A stretch of DNA of 64,000 bases from Microbacterium sp. NC79 (GTDB lineage: Bacteria; Actinomycetota; Actinomycetes; Actinomycetales; Microbacteriaceae): assembly GCF_019061125.1 (NCBI RefSeq), contig NZ_JAHQYI010000001.1, forward strand, positions 1,736,001 through 1,800,000. Reading direction: 5' to 3'. The notes beneath the pieces were generated by a model. The model was not told the origin of the DNA and did not search any database. It worked only from the letters and a program-made list of their open reading frames with translations. Each line of letters opens with the position of its first letter. The first letter of the stretch is position 1. Of this stretch, positions 13,071-22,099 are shown in pieces. A program made the translations under genes and the position numbers.

Positions 13071-13088
13071 CCGGCATTCCACTGCATA
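13071..13088. promoter_or_regulatory. Candidate ArgR operator (ARG box)
   Basis: The 18 bp CCGGCATTCCACTGCATA, ending 62 bp upstream of argC, resembles the Streptomyces ARG-box half-site pattern (CCATGCAT...TGCATA) as I remember it, with a shortened spacer. It lies just upstream of the presumed -35 region. No argR gene is in the window, so the repressor would have to be encoded elsewhere. Confidence 0.3.
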
Positions 13089-13219
13089 CGCAGGACTGAA
13101 CGCAGGGTCGCCTAGATTCGGCGGCCGCCGCGACGTCGGCGCACGACAGTGACGCTCGAAGCGAGCGTCGGCAGCGTCTGCGCGAAAGGCATGCTGTGAG
13201 GTTACTCCTGTCGGGTGGA

Positions 13220-13250
13220 GGGCGGCAAATCGCGTGCGGAACTGCCGCCC
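13220..13250 (-). terminator. Terminator of the DUF4956-VTC unit
   Basis: Perfect 8 bp inverted repeat GGGCGGCA / TGCCGCCC with a 15 nt loop, starting 16 bp past the VTC gene stop at 13267. No clear U-tract, but the placement between two same-strand units fits a terminator. Confidence 0.5.
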
Positions 13251-13266
13251 TCTGGTCTGCCCGTTT

Positions 13267-14022
13267 TCAGCGCCCGGAGAAAGGGCCGCGCACGAGCCTC
13301 GTCCAACGGTTTGACGGCAAATGTGGACGGAGCACCGCCATGCCTGTGCCGTACTTACTCATCGATTGCGGGCGGTAGCCCATACGCCATAGCCGCCGGT
13401 CGATGTCAGAGGGCTGCGCTGCCGATTTCGTCTCCACAATGGCCATATCCGGTAGCCGGAGGCATTCGCCCTCATGATCTCGCCACGCCAACGCCGTGTC
13501 GATCGTGGCGCGTGCGAACCCTTCGTGAGCGAGCAACGTCGTTCGCTCATACGTCGACGTGACCGTCGGGCGCAGATCCGAAGCGATGCCGCCATCAACA
13601 GCGCCAGCCTCCAGCATGCGCGCAACCTCGGTACGCGCCTCATCCGTGAGGTCATCGACGTCTTCGTGTGCGATTTCGCGACGGCTCTTTGCGGTGACCC
13701 CACGCGGACCGCGCAGCTTGACTTCGACGAACGCTCCCCCGGTCTCAACGTAGCTACGGGTACGCACCTTGAAACGCAGTCTGCGTGGCTGCGCGGCCGT
13801 GTGATAGCTCTTCAGGTCGGGGGTGTCGAAGTACACCGAGCGGTAGCGAAACGTGCGCTCCTGCTCAATCTCCAAAACGCGGGTGGCCGGATCGAGCTGA
13901 CCAAAGAGCGAGTCGAGCGCCGCGATGGGGAGCAGGTATTTGCGATCAAGGCGCGTCATGAGACCGGCATCGGCGACGAGGTCGGCGAGGCTGATCGGAT
14001 CGAAACGGCTGATCTCACGCAT
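13267..14022 (-). CDS. VTC domain-containing protein (polyphosphate polymerase-like)
   Basis: 251 residues from ATG at 14022, overlapping the DUF4956 stop as TAATG. The basic and acidic residues of the VTC/triphosphate-tunnel fold are visible: RLDRKYLLP near 22-30, RYRSVYFDT near 56-64, RRLRFKVRTR near 78-87, FVEVKLRG near 96-103, and a late IVETKS with a YSKYGTG-like end (MSKYGTGM). In eukaryotes the fold makes polyphosphate; in bacteria this family is usually paired with DUF4956, as here, and the reaction is unproven. Confidence 0.85.
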   Translation of the reverse strand: MREISRFDPISLADLVADAGLMTRLDRKYLLPIAALDSLFGQLDPATRVLEIEQERTFRYRSVYFDTPDLKSYHTAAQPRRLRFKVRTRSYVETGGAFVEVKLRGPRGVTAKSRREIAHEDVDDLTDEARTEVARMLEAGAVDGGIASDLRPTVTSTYERTTLLAHEGFARATIDTALAWRDHEGECLRLPDMAIVETKSAAQPSDIDRRLWRMGYRPQSMSKYGTGMAVLRPHLPSNRWTRLVRGPFSGR

Positions 14023-14669
14023 TAGTTGCCCCCGCCCGCCAGAACGCTTGTGCGCACTTCGGTGCGTGGCGGAACCGGCATGACCATGCGGGACGGAGCC
14101 ATCGGGCGGCGCTTGCGTGCGGCGTCGACACGAAAGCACACGGTGACGAGCGTGGTGTCGTTAACCAGGTCGAGTCGTTCCACGGTAAACGAGCGCACTG
14201 TCGCACCGAGCAGGTCTTGCAGAACCCGGGTCAGCTCATCGTCTGCTGTTATGGCGCGGTCGAGGTTGACGGTTTGGTGCCTCGTGCTCGCGAAAACCGC
14301 CGGGTGGTCAACGACCGCCAAGACCGCGAGGATCAATGCGGCGAGGGCGACAGGAACCCACAGCTGCGCGTTACCGAGGCCAAACAGAAGCCCGATGGCG
14401 AGTGCGGCGAAGTAATACGCCACTTCGCGTTGTGAGATTTCGGATGAGCGCAAGCGAATGATGGACAGCACACCGAAGAGTCCGAGGCCGAGGCCCATCG
14501 CCACCTCGGCGGAACCGAGCACAATGGTGACGGCGAAGACGCCAATGTTGACGCCGGTGAATGCGACCACGAGGTCTCGGCGATGGTGACGCGGGTAGTA
14601 GAGCGCCAGCGTGAGGATCAGAACGGCAACGAGGTTGGCGCCCAACATGATGATGGATTGCGTGGTCAT
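14022..14669 (-). CDS. DUF4956 domain-containing membrane protein
   Basis: 215 residues from ATG at 14669 behind a clear AGGAG. At least four hydrophobic segments fill residues 5-135, with the conserved GLGLGLFGVLSIIRLRS stretch in the middle. A soluble tail of about 80 residues follows and ends Gly-rich. It is directly coupled to the VTC-domain gene (1 nt overlap). The pair recurs in bacteria and is thought to act at the membrane, but the substrate is unknown. Confidence 0.85.
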   Translation of the reverse strand: MTTQSIIMLGANLVAVLILTLALYYPRHHRRDLVVAFTGVNIGVFAVTIVLGSAEVAMGLGLGLFGVLSIIRLRSSEISQREVAYYFAALAIGLLFGLGNAQLWVPVALAALILAVLAVVDHPAVFASTRHQTVNLDRAITADDELTRVLQDLLGATVRSFTVERLDLVNDTTLVTVCFRVDAARKRRPMAPSRMVMPVPPRTEVRTSVLAGGGN

Positions 14670-14808
14670 GATGACTCCTAGATGTCTTGGTAGTTCCATC
14701 GTGGAGATCGGTTCTAAGTCGCCTCTAAATCGTCACTAAGAGTTTCCATAGGTATCGCGAGAGTGAACAACGCGACGCGAACGTCGCGACAAGATGACAG
14801 CGCGAAAA

Positions 14809-14844
14809 AGGCCTCCGGGCCGCGCATTCGCGCCCCGGAGGCCT
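14809..14844 (-). terminator. Rho-independent terminator of pheST
   Basis: Perfect 11 bp stem AGGCCTCCGGG / CCCGGAGGCCT with a 14 nt loop, followed on the minus strand by TTTTT. The plus side has GTTTT, so it may work in both directions. Confidence 0.9.
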
Positions 14845-14857
14845 GTTTTCGCGTGGA

Positions 14858-17383
14858 TTAGTCGCGGATCTGCGCGCCGAACTTCTCGGCCGCCACAGCG
14901 ACACCCGCGAGCTTCGCCTCGGTTGCTTCGGCAGCCGTCAAGGTACGGTCGCCCGCACGGAACCGCAGGGCAAACGTGAGGCTCTTCGAGCCGTCGTCAA
15001 CGCCCTGACCGCGGTAATCATCAACCAGACGCGTCGACTCAAGCAGGTCACCAGCACCCGCAACGAGCGCTGCGGCAACCTCAGCTGCCGGAACATCAGC
15101 CGGAACGATGAGCGAAACATCCTGCGTTGCCGCGGGGAAGCCGCTCAGGTTTTCAGCCACTTGGAGCGCGCCAACAGCGTCGATCACGGCGTCCAGGTCA
15201 AGCTCCGCGACGACAACACGGCCGTGCAGATCGGCTTCTTCAGCAACAGCGGGCAGCACCTCGCCCACGTAGCCCACCGTGCTTCCGCCGACGCTCAGCA
15301 CACCCGTGCGTCCCGGGTGCAGCGCTGCACGCTGACCCTGCACGACATCAATCTGCACACCGGCGGCGGCACCGATGACGCGAACAGCGTCCAGTGCTTC
15401 GGCCAGCCCGGCTGCCTCAGCGGCGCGGCCCGGCTGTTTCGGCGAGATGTTGCCTGCCAGCAGCACGGCGACGTGGCGCGGTTGCGGCGGAATTGCGGCA
15501 AAGAGCTCATTGAGGGTTTCTTCGCTCGGACGCTGCCCCAGCGGCGGAACGTCGACGGTGCCGTACTCGACGCCCGGTTCTGGCAGGAAGACCGCGCCGG
15601 TTTCAAACAGTGACAGGTCGGTGAGTCCGCGCGAGGCGTTGCGGTGAGCAACGGCGAGGAGCCCCGGAACCAGGGAACGGCGCAGGTACGGAGCCTGACC
15701 ATCCAGAGCGTTGGCCAGCTTGATGCTGGGCAACTGCTCCCCCGTGGCGGAACCGTGCAGGTTGTTGGCCTCTGCGGTCGTGAACGGGAAAGACGGCGTC
15801 TCAACGAATCCGGCGGCAGCCAGCGCGTTGGAAACGCGACGGCGCGCCTGCTGTGCGGCCGTGAAACCGCGGCCGGACGGCGGCGTCGGCAATACCGACG
15901 GAACGCGGTCAAGACCATGCACACGGGCGACTTCTTCTGCCAGCGTCCACTTGTCCGTCAGGTCGGGACGCCACGTCGGCGGCACCACTTCGTAGGCGTC
16001 TGCCTCATCCGTGACATCGCAACCGATGCGGGTGAGAGCGTCAACGACCTCGTCGGGCGTGTAGTCGACACCGATCAGGCCCGAGACGAAGCCGTGCGGG
16101 AGGGCAATGCCCTCGGTGAAGACCTCCGTGAACAGAGCGCCACCGGTGGTGTCGTGCGTGCCACCGGCGAGTTCGACCATCAGGTCGGCTGCCCGCCGGG
16201 CCGCGGCGAAGCCGATGAGCGGGTCAACACCACGTTCAAAGCGCTTCGATGCCTCGCTGGGAAGCTTGTGGCGGCGAGCCGAACGGGCAATCGAAACCGT
16301 GTCGAAGTTGGCTGCCTCAATGAGGACGTTCTTCGTGGTTCCGCTCATCTCCGAATGCAGGCCACCCATCACGCCTGCCATGCCCACGGGGCCCTTGTCA
16401 TCGGTGATGAGGAGATCTTCAACGTGCAGCTTGCGCTTTTGACCGTCGAGAGTCTCAAACGTCTCACCCTGGTGCGCGCGGCGCACCGTGATGCCACCGG
16501 TGAGGGTGTCGAGGTCGTAGCCGTGCAGCGGGTTTCCGAGTTCGAGCATCACGTAGTTCGTGATGTCGATGAGGATTCCGAGCGAACGAATGCCGGCGAG
16601 CGTGAGGCGCGCGACCATCCACGGCGGCGTCGGGCGCGAGGGATCCACGTCGCGAACCACGCGCACGACGAACTCGTTGACCGCAGCGTTGCCGCGGATC
16701 GGGTTGTCGTCCTGCACCGTGATCGGGAAGTCTGTGCCCTGTTCGAGAGCGGCGAAGTCGACCTCTGCCGGGTCGCGGAAGTCGGCGCCGGTTGCCAGCG
16801 CATACTCGCGAGCGACACCGCGCAGGCTCATCGCGTAGCCGCGGTCGGGCGTGACGTTGATTTCAACGGCGACATCGTTCAGACCCAGCAGCGCGAGGGC
16901 GTCAGAACCCACCGGCGCATCAACGCCGAGCTCGGCCAGGCGGATGATGCCAGCGTGGTCGGTGCCGAGACCAAGTTCTTTCGCCGAGGCCATCATGCCG
17001 TCGGAGACATGGCCGTAGGTCTTCCGTGCGGCGATGGGGAACGGGCCAGGCAGGACGGAACCCGGAAGGGTCACCACGACCTTGTCGCCCTTGAGGAAGT
17101 TCGACGCGCCACACACGATGCCGTGAATGGCCTCGCCGCCGTCAGCCGCGGTCTCCCCCTCCGGGGCAACCTGCACCTGGCACCAGCGAATCGTCTTGCC
17201 GTTGGACTGCGGCTCTTCAACGAAATCGAGCACCTGACCCACGACGATAGGGCCGGTCAGCTCAAACGTGTGAACGTCTTCTTCTTCAAAGCCGACGGAA
17301 ACCAGGGACGCAAGAATGTCTTCAGGCGTTGCCTCCGCCGGAACGTCAACGTACTCGCGAAGCCACGAAAGCGGGACGCGCAT
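14858..17383 (-). CDS. pheT: Phenylalanyl-tRNA synthetase beta subunit
   Basis: 841 residues. Partner of PheS in the alpha2beta2 enzyme. In order: an N-terminal EMAP-II-like tRNA-binding domain (about 40-160), the B3/B4 editing domain (about 210-400), the B5 domain (about 405-480), a catalytic-like core without class II motifs, and a C-terminal FDX-ACB anticodon-binding domain (about 745-841). Its ATG overlaps the pheS stop as TGATG. Confidence 0.97.
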   Translation of the reverse strand: MRVPLSWLREYVDVPAEATPEDILASLVSVGFEEEDVHTFELTGPIVVGQVLDFVEEPQSNGKTIRWCQVQVAPEGETAADGGEAIHGIVCGASNFLKGDKVVVTLPGSVLPGPFPIAARKTYGHVSDGMMASAKELGLGTDHAGIIRLAELGVDAPVGSDALALLGLNDVAVEINVTPDRGYAMSLRGVAREYALATGADFRDPAEVDFAALEQGTDFPITVQDDNPIRGNAAVNEFVVRVVRDVDPSRPTPPWMVARLTLAGIRSLGILIDITNYVMLELGNPLHGYDLDTLTGGITVRRAHQGETFETLDGQKRKLHVEDLLITDDKGPVGMAGVMGGLHSEMSGTTKNVLIEAANFDTVSIARSARRHKLPSEASKRFERGVDPLIGFAAARRAADLMVELAGGTHDTTGGALFTEVFTEGIALPHGFVSGLIGVDYTPDEVVDALTRIGCDVTDEADAYEVVPPTWRPDLTDKWTLAEEVARVHGLDRVPSVLPTPPSGRGFTAAQQARRRVSNALAAAGFVETPSFPFTTAEANNLHGSATGEQLPSIKLANALDGQAPYLRRSLVPGLLAVAHRNASRGLTDLSLFETGAVFLPEPGVEYGTVDVPPLGQRPSEETLNELFAAIPPQPRHVAVLLAGNISPKQPGRAAEAAGLAEALDAVRVIGAAAGVQIDVVQGQRAALHPGRTGVLSVGGSTVGYVGEVLPAVAEEADLHGRVVVAELDLDAVIDAVGALQVAENLSGFPAATQDVSLIVPADVPAAEVAAALVAGAGDLLESTRLVDDYRGQGVDDGSKSLTFALRFRAGDRTLTAAEATEAKLAGVAVAAEKFGAQIRD

Positions 17384-18423
17384 CAGACCACCATTCCGAA
17401 CTGCTCACTGAAGCGAACATCGCCTTCGGCCATGTCGCGCATGTCTTGAACGTCGCTACGGAACATGAGCGTGCGCTCAATGCCCATACCGAACGCGAAT
17501 CCTGAGTACACCTCGGGGTCGAGCCCGGCTGCACGCAAAACGTTGGGGTTCACCATGCCGCAACCACCCCACTCGATCCAACGGGCACCACCCTTGAAGG
17601 TGGGGTGCCACAGGTCAAGCTCAGCCGATGGTTCCGTGAATGGGAAGTAGTTGGTGCGGAACCTCGTCTTGGCTTCCGGCCCGAACAGCACCTTTGCGGC
17701 GTGGTCGAGCGTGCCCTTGAGGTGCGCCATCGTGATGCCCTTGTCAATGACAAGGCCCTCGAACTGACTGAACACCGGCAGGTGCGTCGCATCGAACTCA
17801 TCGGTGCGGTACACGCGGCCAGGGCACAGCACGTAGATCGGCACGTCGCGCTCCAGCATCGAGCGCATCTGCACGGGTGACGTGTGCGTACGCATCACGA
17901 GGTGACGCTCGGCCGGGTCGACGAAGAACGTGTCCTGCATTTGACGCGCGGGGTGATCCTCATCGAAGTTGAGGGCGTCGAAGTTGAACCACTCGTGCTC
18001 AAGCTCGGGGCCTTCGGCGATCTCCCACCCCATGCCAACGAAGATGTCGCTGATCTGCTCCTGCAACAGCGTCAGCGGGTGGCGGGCACCCACACGCGTG
18101 CGCGATGCGATCGCGGTGATGTCAACGCGCTCAGCCTCGAGGCGAGCGGCCGTCTCTGCCTGCGCGAGTTCTTCCTCGCGCTGCGTAAAGGCCTTATTCA
18201 CCTCACCTCGGGCTTGCCCCACAAGTTTGCCGAATTCGGCCTTGTTTTCGGGGGCGACAGAGCGCAGCGATGCGTTCAGCTTCGCGAGGGGCGAGCCTTC
18301 TGCAGAGTGCGCGGCTCGAGCCGCCTTCAGCGCTGCAGTGCCGTCAGCTGCGGTGAAAGCAGCGAGGGCATCCTGCACGGCTGCGGCGACCGCTTCCGGA
18401 GTGATGGTTGGTGAATCAGACAC
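17383..18423 (-). CDS. pheS: Phenylalanyl-tRNA synthetase alpha subunit
   Basis: 346 residues from GTG at 18423 (start peptide [12 protein letters not shown]). This start is chosen because TAGACT lies 8 nt upstream, a leaderless-type promoter, and because it gives the usual N-terminal coiled-coil length. The class II core includes [28 protein letters not shown] (motif 2 region) and the C-terminal [13 protein letters not shown] (motif 3). It is separated from its usual upstream neighbour trmH by the gluABCD operon. Confidence 0.97.
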   Translation of the reverse strand: MSDSPTITPEAVAAAVQDALAAFTAADGTAALKAARAAHSAEGSPLAKLNASLRSVAPENKAEFGKLVGQARGEVNKAFTQREEELAQAETAARLEAERVDITAIASRTRVGARHPLTLLQEQISDIFVGMGWEIAEGPELEHEWFNFDALNFDEDHPARQMQDTFFVDPAERHLVMRTHTSPVQMRSMLERDVPIYVLCPGRVYRTDEFDATHLPVFSQFEGLVIDKGITMAHLKGTLDHAAKVLFGPEAKTRFRTNYFPFTEPSAELDLWHPTFKGGARWIEWGGCGMVNPNVLRAAGLDPEVYSGFAFGMGIERTLMFRSDVQDMRDMAEGDVRFSEQFGMVV

Positions 18424-18431
18424 AGTAGTTG

Positions 18432-18437
18432 AGTCTA
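18432..18437 (-). promoter_or_regulatory. -10 box of the pheST promoter
   Basis: TAGACT on the minus strand, 8 nt before the GTG start. No ribosome binding site lies between them. Confidence 0.45.
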
Positions 18438-18516
18438 CCGGCCGTCTGCTCCCCCATTTCCGCACGCTGTCCTACGAGGATGGCACCGTCAGGTTCTGCA
18501 CCCGCCGATAAACGCC

Positions 18517-18555
18517 GATGGTGCCCGCCGGGATTACTCACCGACGGGCACCATC
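18517..18555 (-). terminator. Terminator of gluABCD
   Basis: Perfect 11 bp stem GATGGTGCCCG / CGGGCACCATC, 17 nt loop, about 20 bp after the gluD stop. On the minus strand it is followed by GGCGTTTAT. Confidence 0.75.
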
Positions 18556-18572
18556 CTCTTGGCGCGGGAAAC

Positions 18573-19475
18573 TTACCTCTTCGGTCTCTTACCCGTCGAC
18601 TGTGCGGCGATGACCTCGGTCACCGTGCCTTCGTGCATCACAGCGGTCTCGTCGGCCTCAAGGCGAATGGCCTTGGGCGACGCCGAAACCCGCTTCTGCA
18701 CGATGTGGGCGACCCACGACAGCAGCAGACACATCGAAATGTAAATCACCGAAACAACGATCGTCGTCGGAATAATCGGGCGTCCGTCTTGGCTCATCAG
18801 GTTCTTGGCAAGCTTCAACAGCTCATCGTAGGTAATGATCGATCCGAGCGAGGTGTCTTTCAGCGTCACCACCAGCTGCGCGATGATGACAGGCATCATG
18901 ACGCGAACAGCCTGCGGAAACAGGATGAACGCCATCACACCACTCTTGCGAAGACCGATGGCATAACCTGCTTCGCCCTGACCACGCGGCAGCGATTCGA
19001 TACCCGCACGGAAAACTTCGGCGAGGACGGAACCGTTGTATGCGATAAGCGCGGCAACGACGGCAATGAACGGCGTCGTCTTCAGCCCGAGAACTGGCAG
19101 ACCGAAGTAGACCAGCATCATCATGACCAGAACCGGTACCGCTCGCAGGATTTCGGTAATCCATGTGACAACCACGCTGACGACGCGGTGATCGCTGAGA
19201 CGGCCGATGGCCAACAGGATGCCGAAGATGAGTGACCCGACGGCTGCAACGGCGAAAGCGAGAAGCGTGTTTCCCAGCGCGGGAAGAATCATGTTCTGCC
19301 ACACGCTGGCGTAGGTGAAGACAGCCCACTTGCGTTCGGTGAACTGACCGGTCTCCACGAGCCGCCAGATCACGAACCCGATGATGGCAATCAACACCAG
19401 CACGGTGATCGCGCCGAGAATACGGTTACGGCGGATGGCCTTCGGCCCCGGAACATCGTAAAGCACAGAAGTCAT
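18573..19475 (-). CDS. Glutamate ABC transporter permease GluD-like
   Basis: 300 residues from ATG at 19475, overlapping the gluC stop as ATGA. Polar amino-acid permease of the HisM type: an N-terminal cytoplasmic stretch, a helix near 25-45, then a five-helix core. The EAA loop appears around VFRAGIESLPRGQGEAGYAIGLRKSG, with the conserved glycine that contacts the ATPase. It forms the channel with GluC. The C-terminus carries a 50-residue soluble tail. Confidence 0.9.
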   Translation of the reverse strand: MTSVLYDVPGPKAIRRNRILGAITVLVLIAIIGFVIWRLVETGQFTERKWAVFTYASVWQNMILPALGNTLLAFAVAAVGSLIFGILLAIGRLSDHRVVSVVVTWITEILRAVPVLVMMMLVYFGLPVLGLKTTPFIAVVAALIAYNGSVLAEVFRAGIESLPRGQGEAGYAIGLRKSGVMAFILFPQAVRVMMPVIIAQLVVTLKDTSLGSIITYDELLKLAKNLMSQDGRPIIPTTIVVSVIYISMCLLLSWVAHIVQKRVSASPKAIRLEADETAVMHEGTVTEVIAAQSTGKRPKR

Positions 19476-20128
19476 CGTGCGATCCTCCACTTGTTCTCAA
19501 GGAAGCGCTGGAGCCAGCTCAGGAGCAAGACCAACAGGACGAAGATCACGGCAACCCAGAGCAACACTTCGAGCATGCTGCCTGGACGACCGGCGCTATC
19601 AGCGATGGCCGCACGCACGGCCGCGAGTTCAGCGACCGAGAAGCCGGCGGCGACCGTCGTGTTCTTGAGCAGTGCGATGAGCACGGAGAGCATGGGCGGA
19701 ACCACGGCGCGGAATGCTTGCGGCAAGACCACCAGCGTCATGACCTGGCCGTAGTTCAGGCCGATGGCACGCGATGCCTCAGCCTGGCCGACCGGAACCG
19801 TGTTGATGCCAGCACGAATTGCCTCTGCGACGTACGTCGCGGTGTACACGCCGAGCGCAATAACCGCCGTTGGTACGTAATCGATCTTCGGCAGGCCCAG
19901 CTGTGGGTAGGCGAAGACGAAGAAGAAGAAAACGAGAGTCAGTGGCGTGTTTCGGATCCAGTTGACGTAAACCGTTCCTACGGCGCGGGCAATGGGCACG
20001 GGTGACACGCGCATGGCGCCGACGAGTGTACCCAAGACAAGTGCGAGAACTGCACCACCGAAGAACAGGATCAGCGTGTTACCGATCGCTTCACCCCATA
20101 GATCGAGGTTGCCGGTAATGGCGTCCAT
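19472..20128 (-). CDS. Glutamate ABC transporter permease GluC-like
   Basis: 218 residues. First permease of the importer, HisQ/GlnP type with five helices. The EAA motif is AIRAGINTVPVGQAEASRAIGLNYG. Its start lies 64 nt after the gluB stop across an intercistronic hairpin, and it overlaps gluD by 4 nt. The order ATPase, binding protein, permease, permease matches the Corynebacterium gluABCD system. Confidence 0.9.
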   Translation of the reverse strand: MDAITGNLDLWGEAIGNTLILFFGGAVLALVLGTLVGAMRVSPVPIARAVGTVYVNWIRNTPLTLVFFFFVFAYPQLGLPKIDYVPTAVIALGVYTATYVAEAIRAGINTVPVGQAEASRAIGLNYGQVMTLVVLPQAFRAVVPPMLSVLIALLKNTTVAAGFSVAELAAVRAAIADSAGRPGSMLEVLLWVAVIFVLLVLLLSWLQRFLENKWRIAR

Positions 20129-20154
20129 GTTCCTCCTCTCTGCAACAAATGAGA

Positions 20155-20181
20155 GGGGGCGGAACGAATGGTTCCGCCCCC
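20155..20181 (-). terminator. Intercistronic stem-loop between gluB and gluC
   Basis: Strong hairpin GGGGGCGGAAC / GTTCCGCCCCC (11 bp, 5 nt loop) immediately after the gluB stop. In ABC importer operons such hairpins act as partial terminators or mRNA stabilisers that raise binding-protein output over permeases; that role is inferred. The stem contains the over-represented GGTTCCG word. Confidence 0.7.
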
Positions 20182-20191
20182 CTTCGACTTT

Positions 20192-21106
20192 TTAGTAGTT
20201 GTCGACCGCGGGCTGTTCGACCTTGATACCCGACTGACCGAGGTTCTTGTCGAAGATGCCCTGCCAGACGTCTCCGCCATCGGTCAGCATCGTGTTGATG
20301 TGCGAGCGCAGCGCGTCGTCACCCTTAGGCAGACCAATACCGTACTTCTCAACCGAGAAGGGCTCGCCAACAACCTTGATCAGGTCCGGGTCCTTGGCTG
20401 CGTAGCCGATGAGGATGGCCTGGTCGGTGGTGACAGCCTGTACCTTGCCGCTGATGAGGTCTTCGACACAGAGCGAGTACAGGTCGTACTCCTTGGTCGG
20501 AACCTCAGGGAAGTTTTCCTTGATGTTCTGGATCGGCGTCGAACCCGTCGCGGAGCACACGGTGGTGTCCTTGTTCAGGTCCTTTTCGCTCGCGATGTCG
20601 CTGTCCTTAGCAACAAGCAGACCCTGGCCGGTGATGAAGTACGGGCCAGCGAAGTCGATCTGTTCCTTGCGCTTGTCGTTGATCGAGTAGGTGCCGACGT
20701 AGTAGTCGATGTCACCGTTTACGATCGCCTGCTCGCGGTTAGCCGAGGGGATGGCCTTAAATTCGATGGCGTCCTCGTCGAAGCCGAGCGATGCGGCCAC
20801 CCAACGAGCGATGTCAACATCGAAGCCGGTACGCTCACCGGTCGTGACGTCGAGGTAGCCGAGACCCGGCTGGTCTTCCTTGACACCAACGATGACCTTG
20901 CCATCTGCCGTCATCTTGTCAAACGTGGGCGAGCCTTCGAGCTTGACGTCGGTGGCTACCGTCCACGGGTTTTCCGCGTTGCCGGTACCAGCGTCGCCGC
21001 CGTCGCCACCGTTGCCGTCGCTGGGAGTGCCGCCCTGGCAACCCGTCAGAGCGAGAAGGGCAGCGGCTGCAATACCGATGCCGGTTAGGGTGCGTGACTT
21101 ACGCAT
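20192..21106 (-). CDS. Glutamate ABC transporter substrate-binding lipoprotein GluB-like
   Basis: 304 residues from ATG at 21106, behind AAGGAGG. A basic N-terminus and hydrophobic stretch end in the lipobox LTGC (about residues 19-22), so it is a lipoprotein. A Gly/Asp-rich linker precedes a family 3 solute-binding domain, including TGFDVDIARWVAASLG. It captures an acidic or polar amino acid outside the membrane. Substrate (glutamate) is inferred from operon order and sequence style. Confidence 0.9.
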   Translation of the reverse strand: MRKSRTLTGIGIAAAALLALTGCQGGTPSDGNGGDGGDAGTGNAENPWTVATDVKLEGSPTFDKMTADGKVIVGVKEDQPGLGYLDVTTGERTGFDVDIARWVAASLGFDEDAIEFKAIPSANREQAIVNGDIDYYVGTYSINDKRKEQIDFAGPYFITGQGLLVAKDSDIASEKDLNKDTTVCSATGSTPIQNIKENFPEVPTKEYDLYSLCVEDLISGKVQAVTTDQAILIGYAAKDPDLIKVVGEPFSVEKYGIGLPKGDDALRSHINTMLTDGGDVWQGIFDKNLGQSGIKVEQPAVDNY

Positions 21107-21140
21107 GTTTTCCTCCTTGGTAGGGGTACTTTTTCTCACG

Positions 21141-21890
21141 TCAGTTCGTGAGGAGTTTAGAAAGGAAGTCCTTAGCGCGAGCGCTCTTGGGGTTCGTGAA
21201 GAATTCGTCGGGCGTTGCTTCCTCGACGATCTGGCCGTCTGCCATAAAGACGACACGGTTCGCTGCCTTGCGTGCGAAGCCCATCTCGTGGGTGACGACG
21301 ATCATCGTCATGCCCTCAGCAGCGAGCTCGATCATGACGTCGAGAACCTCGTTGATCATTTCCGGGTCAAGTGCCGACGTCGGCTCGTCAAAGAGCATGA
21401 CCTTCGGGTGCATCGCGAGCGCGCGAGCGATAGCCACGCGCTGCTGCTGACCACCGGAGAGCTGTGCAGGCATCTTCTGCGCTTGGTGCGCCACACCGAC
21501 GCGTTCGAGCAACTTCATGGCCTCAGCTTCGGCTTCGGCCTTCTTCATGCCGAGCACCTGGATGGGCCCCAGCGTGACGTTCTGCAGGATCGTCTTGTGC
21601 GCGAAGAGGTTGAACGACTGGAAAACCATTCCCACTTCAGCACGGAGGTGAGCCAACGCCTTACCCTCAGCCGGAAGCTCTTTGCCGTCGATCGAAATGG
21701 AGCCGCTGGTGATCGTCTCCAGACGGTTGATCGTGCGGCACAGAGTCGACTTACCTGACCCCGATGGGCCGATAACAACAACAACCTCTCCCTTGTTAAC
21801 GGTGAGGTTTACATCTTTGAGTGCGTGGAAGTCGCCATAGTGCTTCTGGACGTCCTTGACCACGACGAGGGGCTGTCCGCTCTCAGTCAT
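21141..21890 (-). CDS. Glutamate ABC transporter ATP-binding protein GluA-like
   Basis: 249 residues, typical for a polar amino-acid importer ATPase. Walker A is GPSGSGKST (about 39-47), the Q-loop is MVFQSFNLF, the signature is LSGGQQQR, Walker B is [14 protein letters not shown], and the H-loop is in VVTHEMGFA. It drives transport through GluC/GluD. First gene of the operon; TAATGT lies exactly 6 nt before the ATG. Confidence 0.95.
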   Translation of the reverse strand: MTESGQPLVVVKDVQKHYGDFHALKDVNLTVNKGEVVVVIGPSGSGKSTLCRTINRLETITSGSISIDGKELPAEGKALAHLRAEVGMVFQSFNLFAHKTILQNVTLGPIQVLGMKKAEAEAEAMKLLERVGVAHQAQKMPAQLSGGQQQRVAIARALAMHPKVMLFDEPTSALDPEMINEVLDVMIELAAEGMTMIVVTHEMGFARKAANRVVFMADGQIVEEATPDEFFTNPKSARAKDFLSKLLTN

Positions 21891-21896
21891 GTCTCG

Positions 21897-21902
21897 ACAT
21901 TA
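21897..21902 (-). promoter_or_regulatory. -10 box of the gluABCD promoter
   Basis: TAATGT on the minus strand, 6 nt before the gluA ATG; leaderless arrangement. The 200 bp upstream are AT-richer than their surroundings and contain no gene. Confidence 0.5.
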
Positions 21903-22099
21903 GGAGCCGAACACCCATTTCAGCCACCTGTGCGCGCGACGGTTACTCAGTCGTAACATTCAGAAAATGGTGACAAGCGATTTCGCGCACGAATGCCAAT
22001 AATGCACCGTAATTCGTGCTACCTTCCGACGTTTCCCTCAAATTCACGAAACAAACGAGCGCTTGGTTGGTACGACCTCGCGCGCTGCGATATAACCGG

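Noticed and set aside
13112..13192. A 26-codon frame upstream of argC, ending in RRRRGGRRI, resembling an arginine attenuation leader peptide
   Set aside because: Arg-rich shadows are common in this GC-rich DNA. The spacing to its AGGAG is long (12 nt), and the TAAGGT box 6 nt before argC suggests the transcript starts downstream of it. The terminator at 13220-13250 leaves little room for a promoter.
15644..17449. A 601-codon plus-strand frame opposite pheT
   Set aside because: Antisense shadow of a conserved gene; no ribosome binding site, no recognisable protein.
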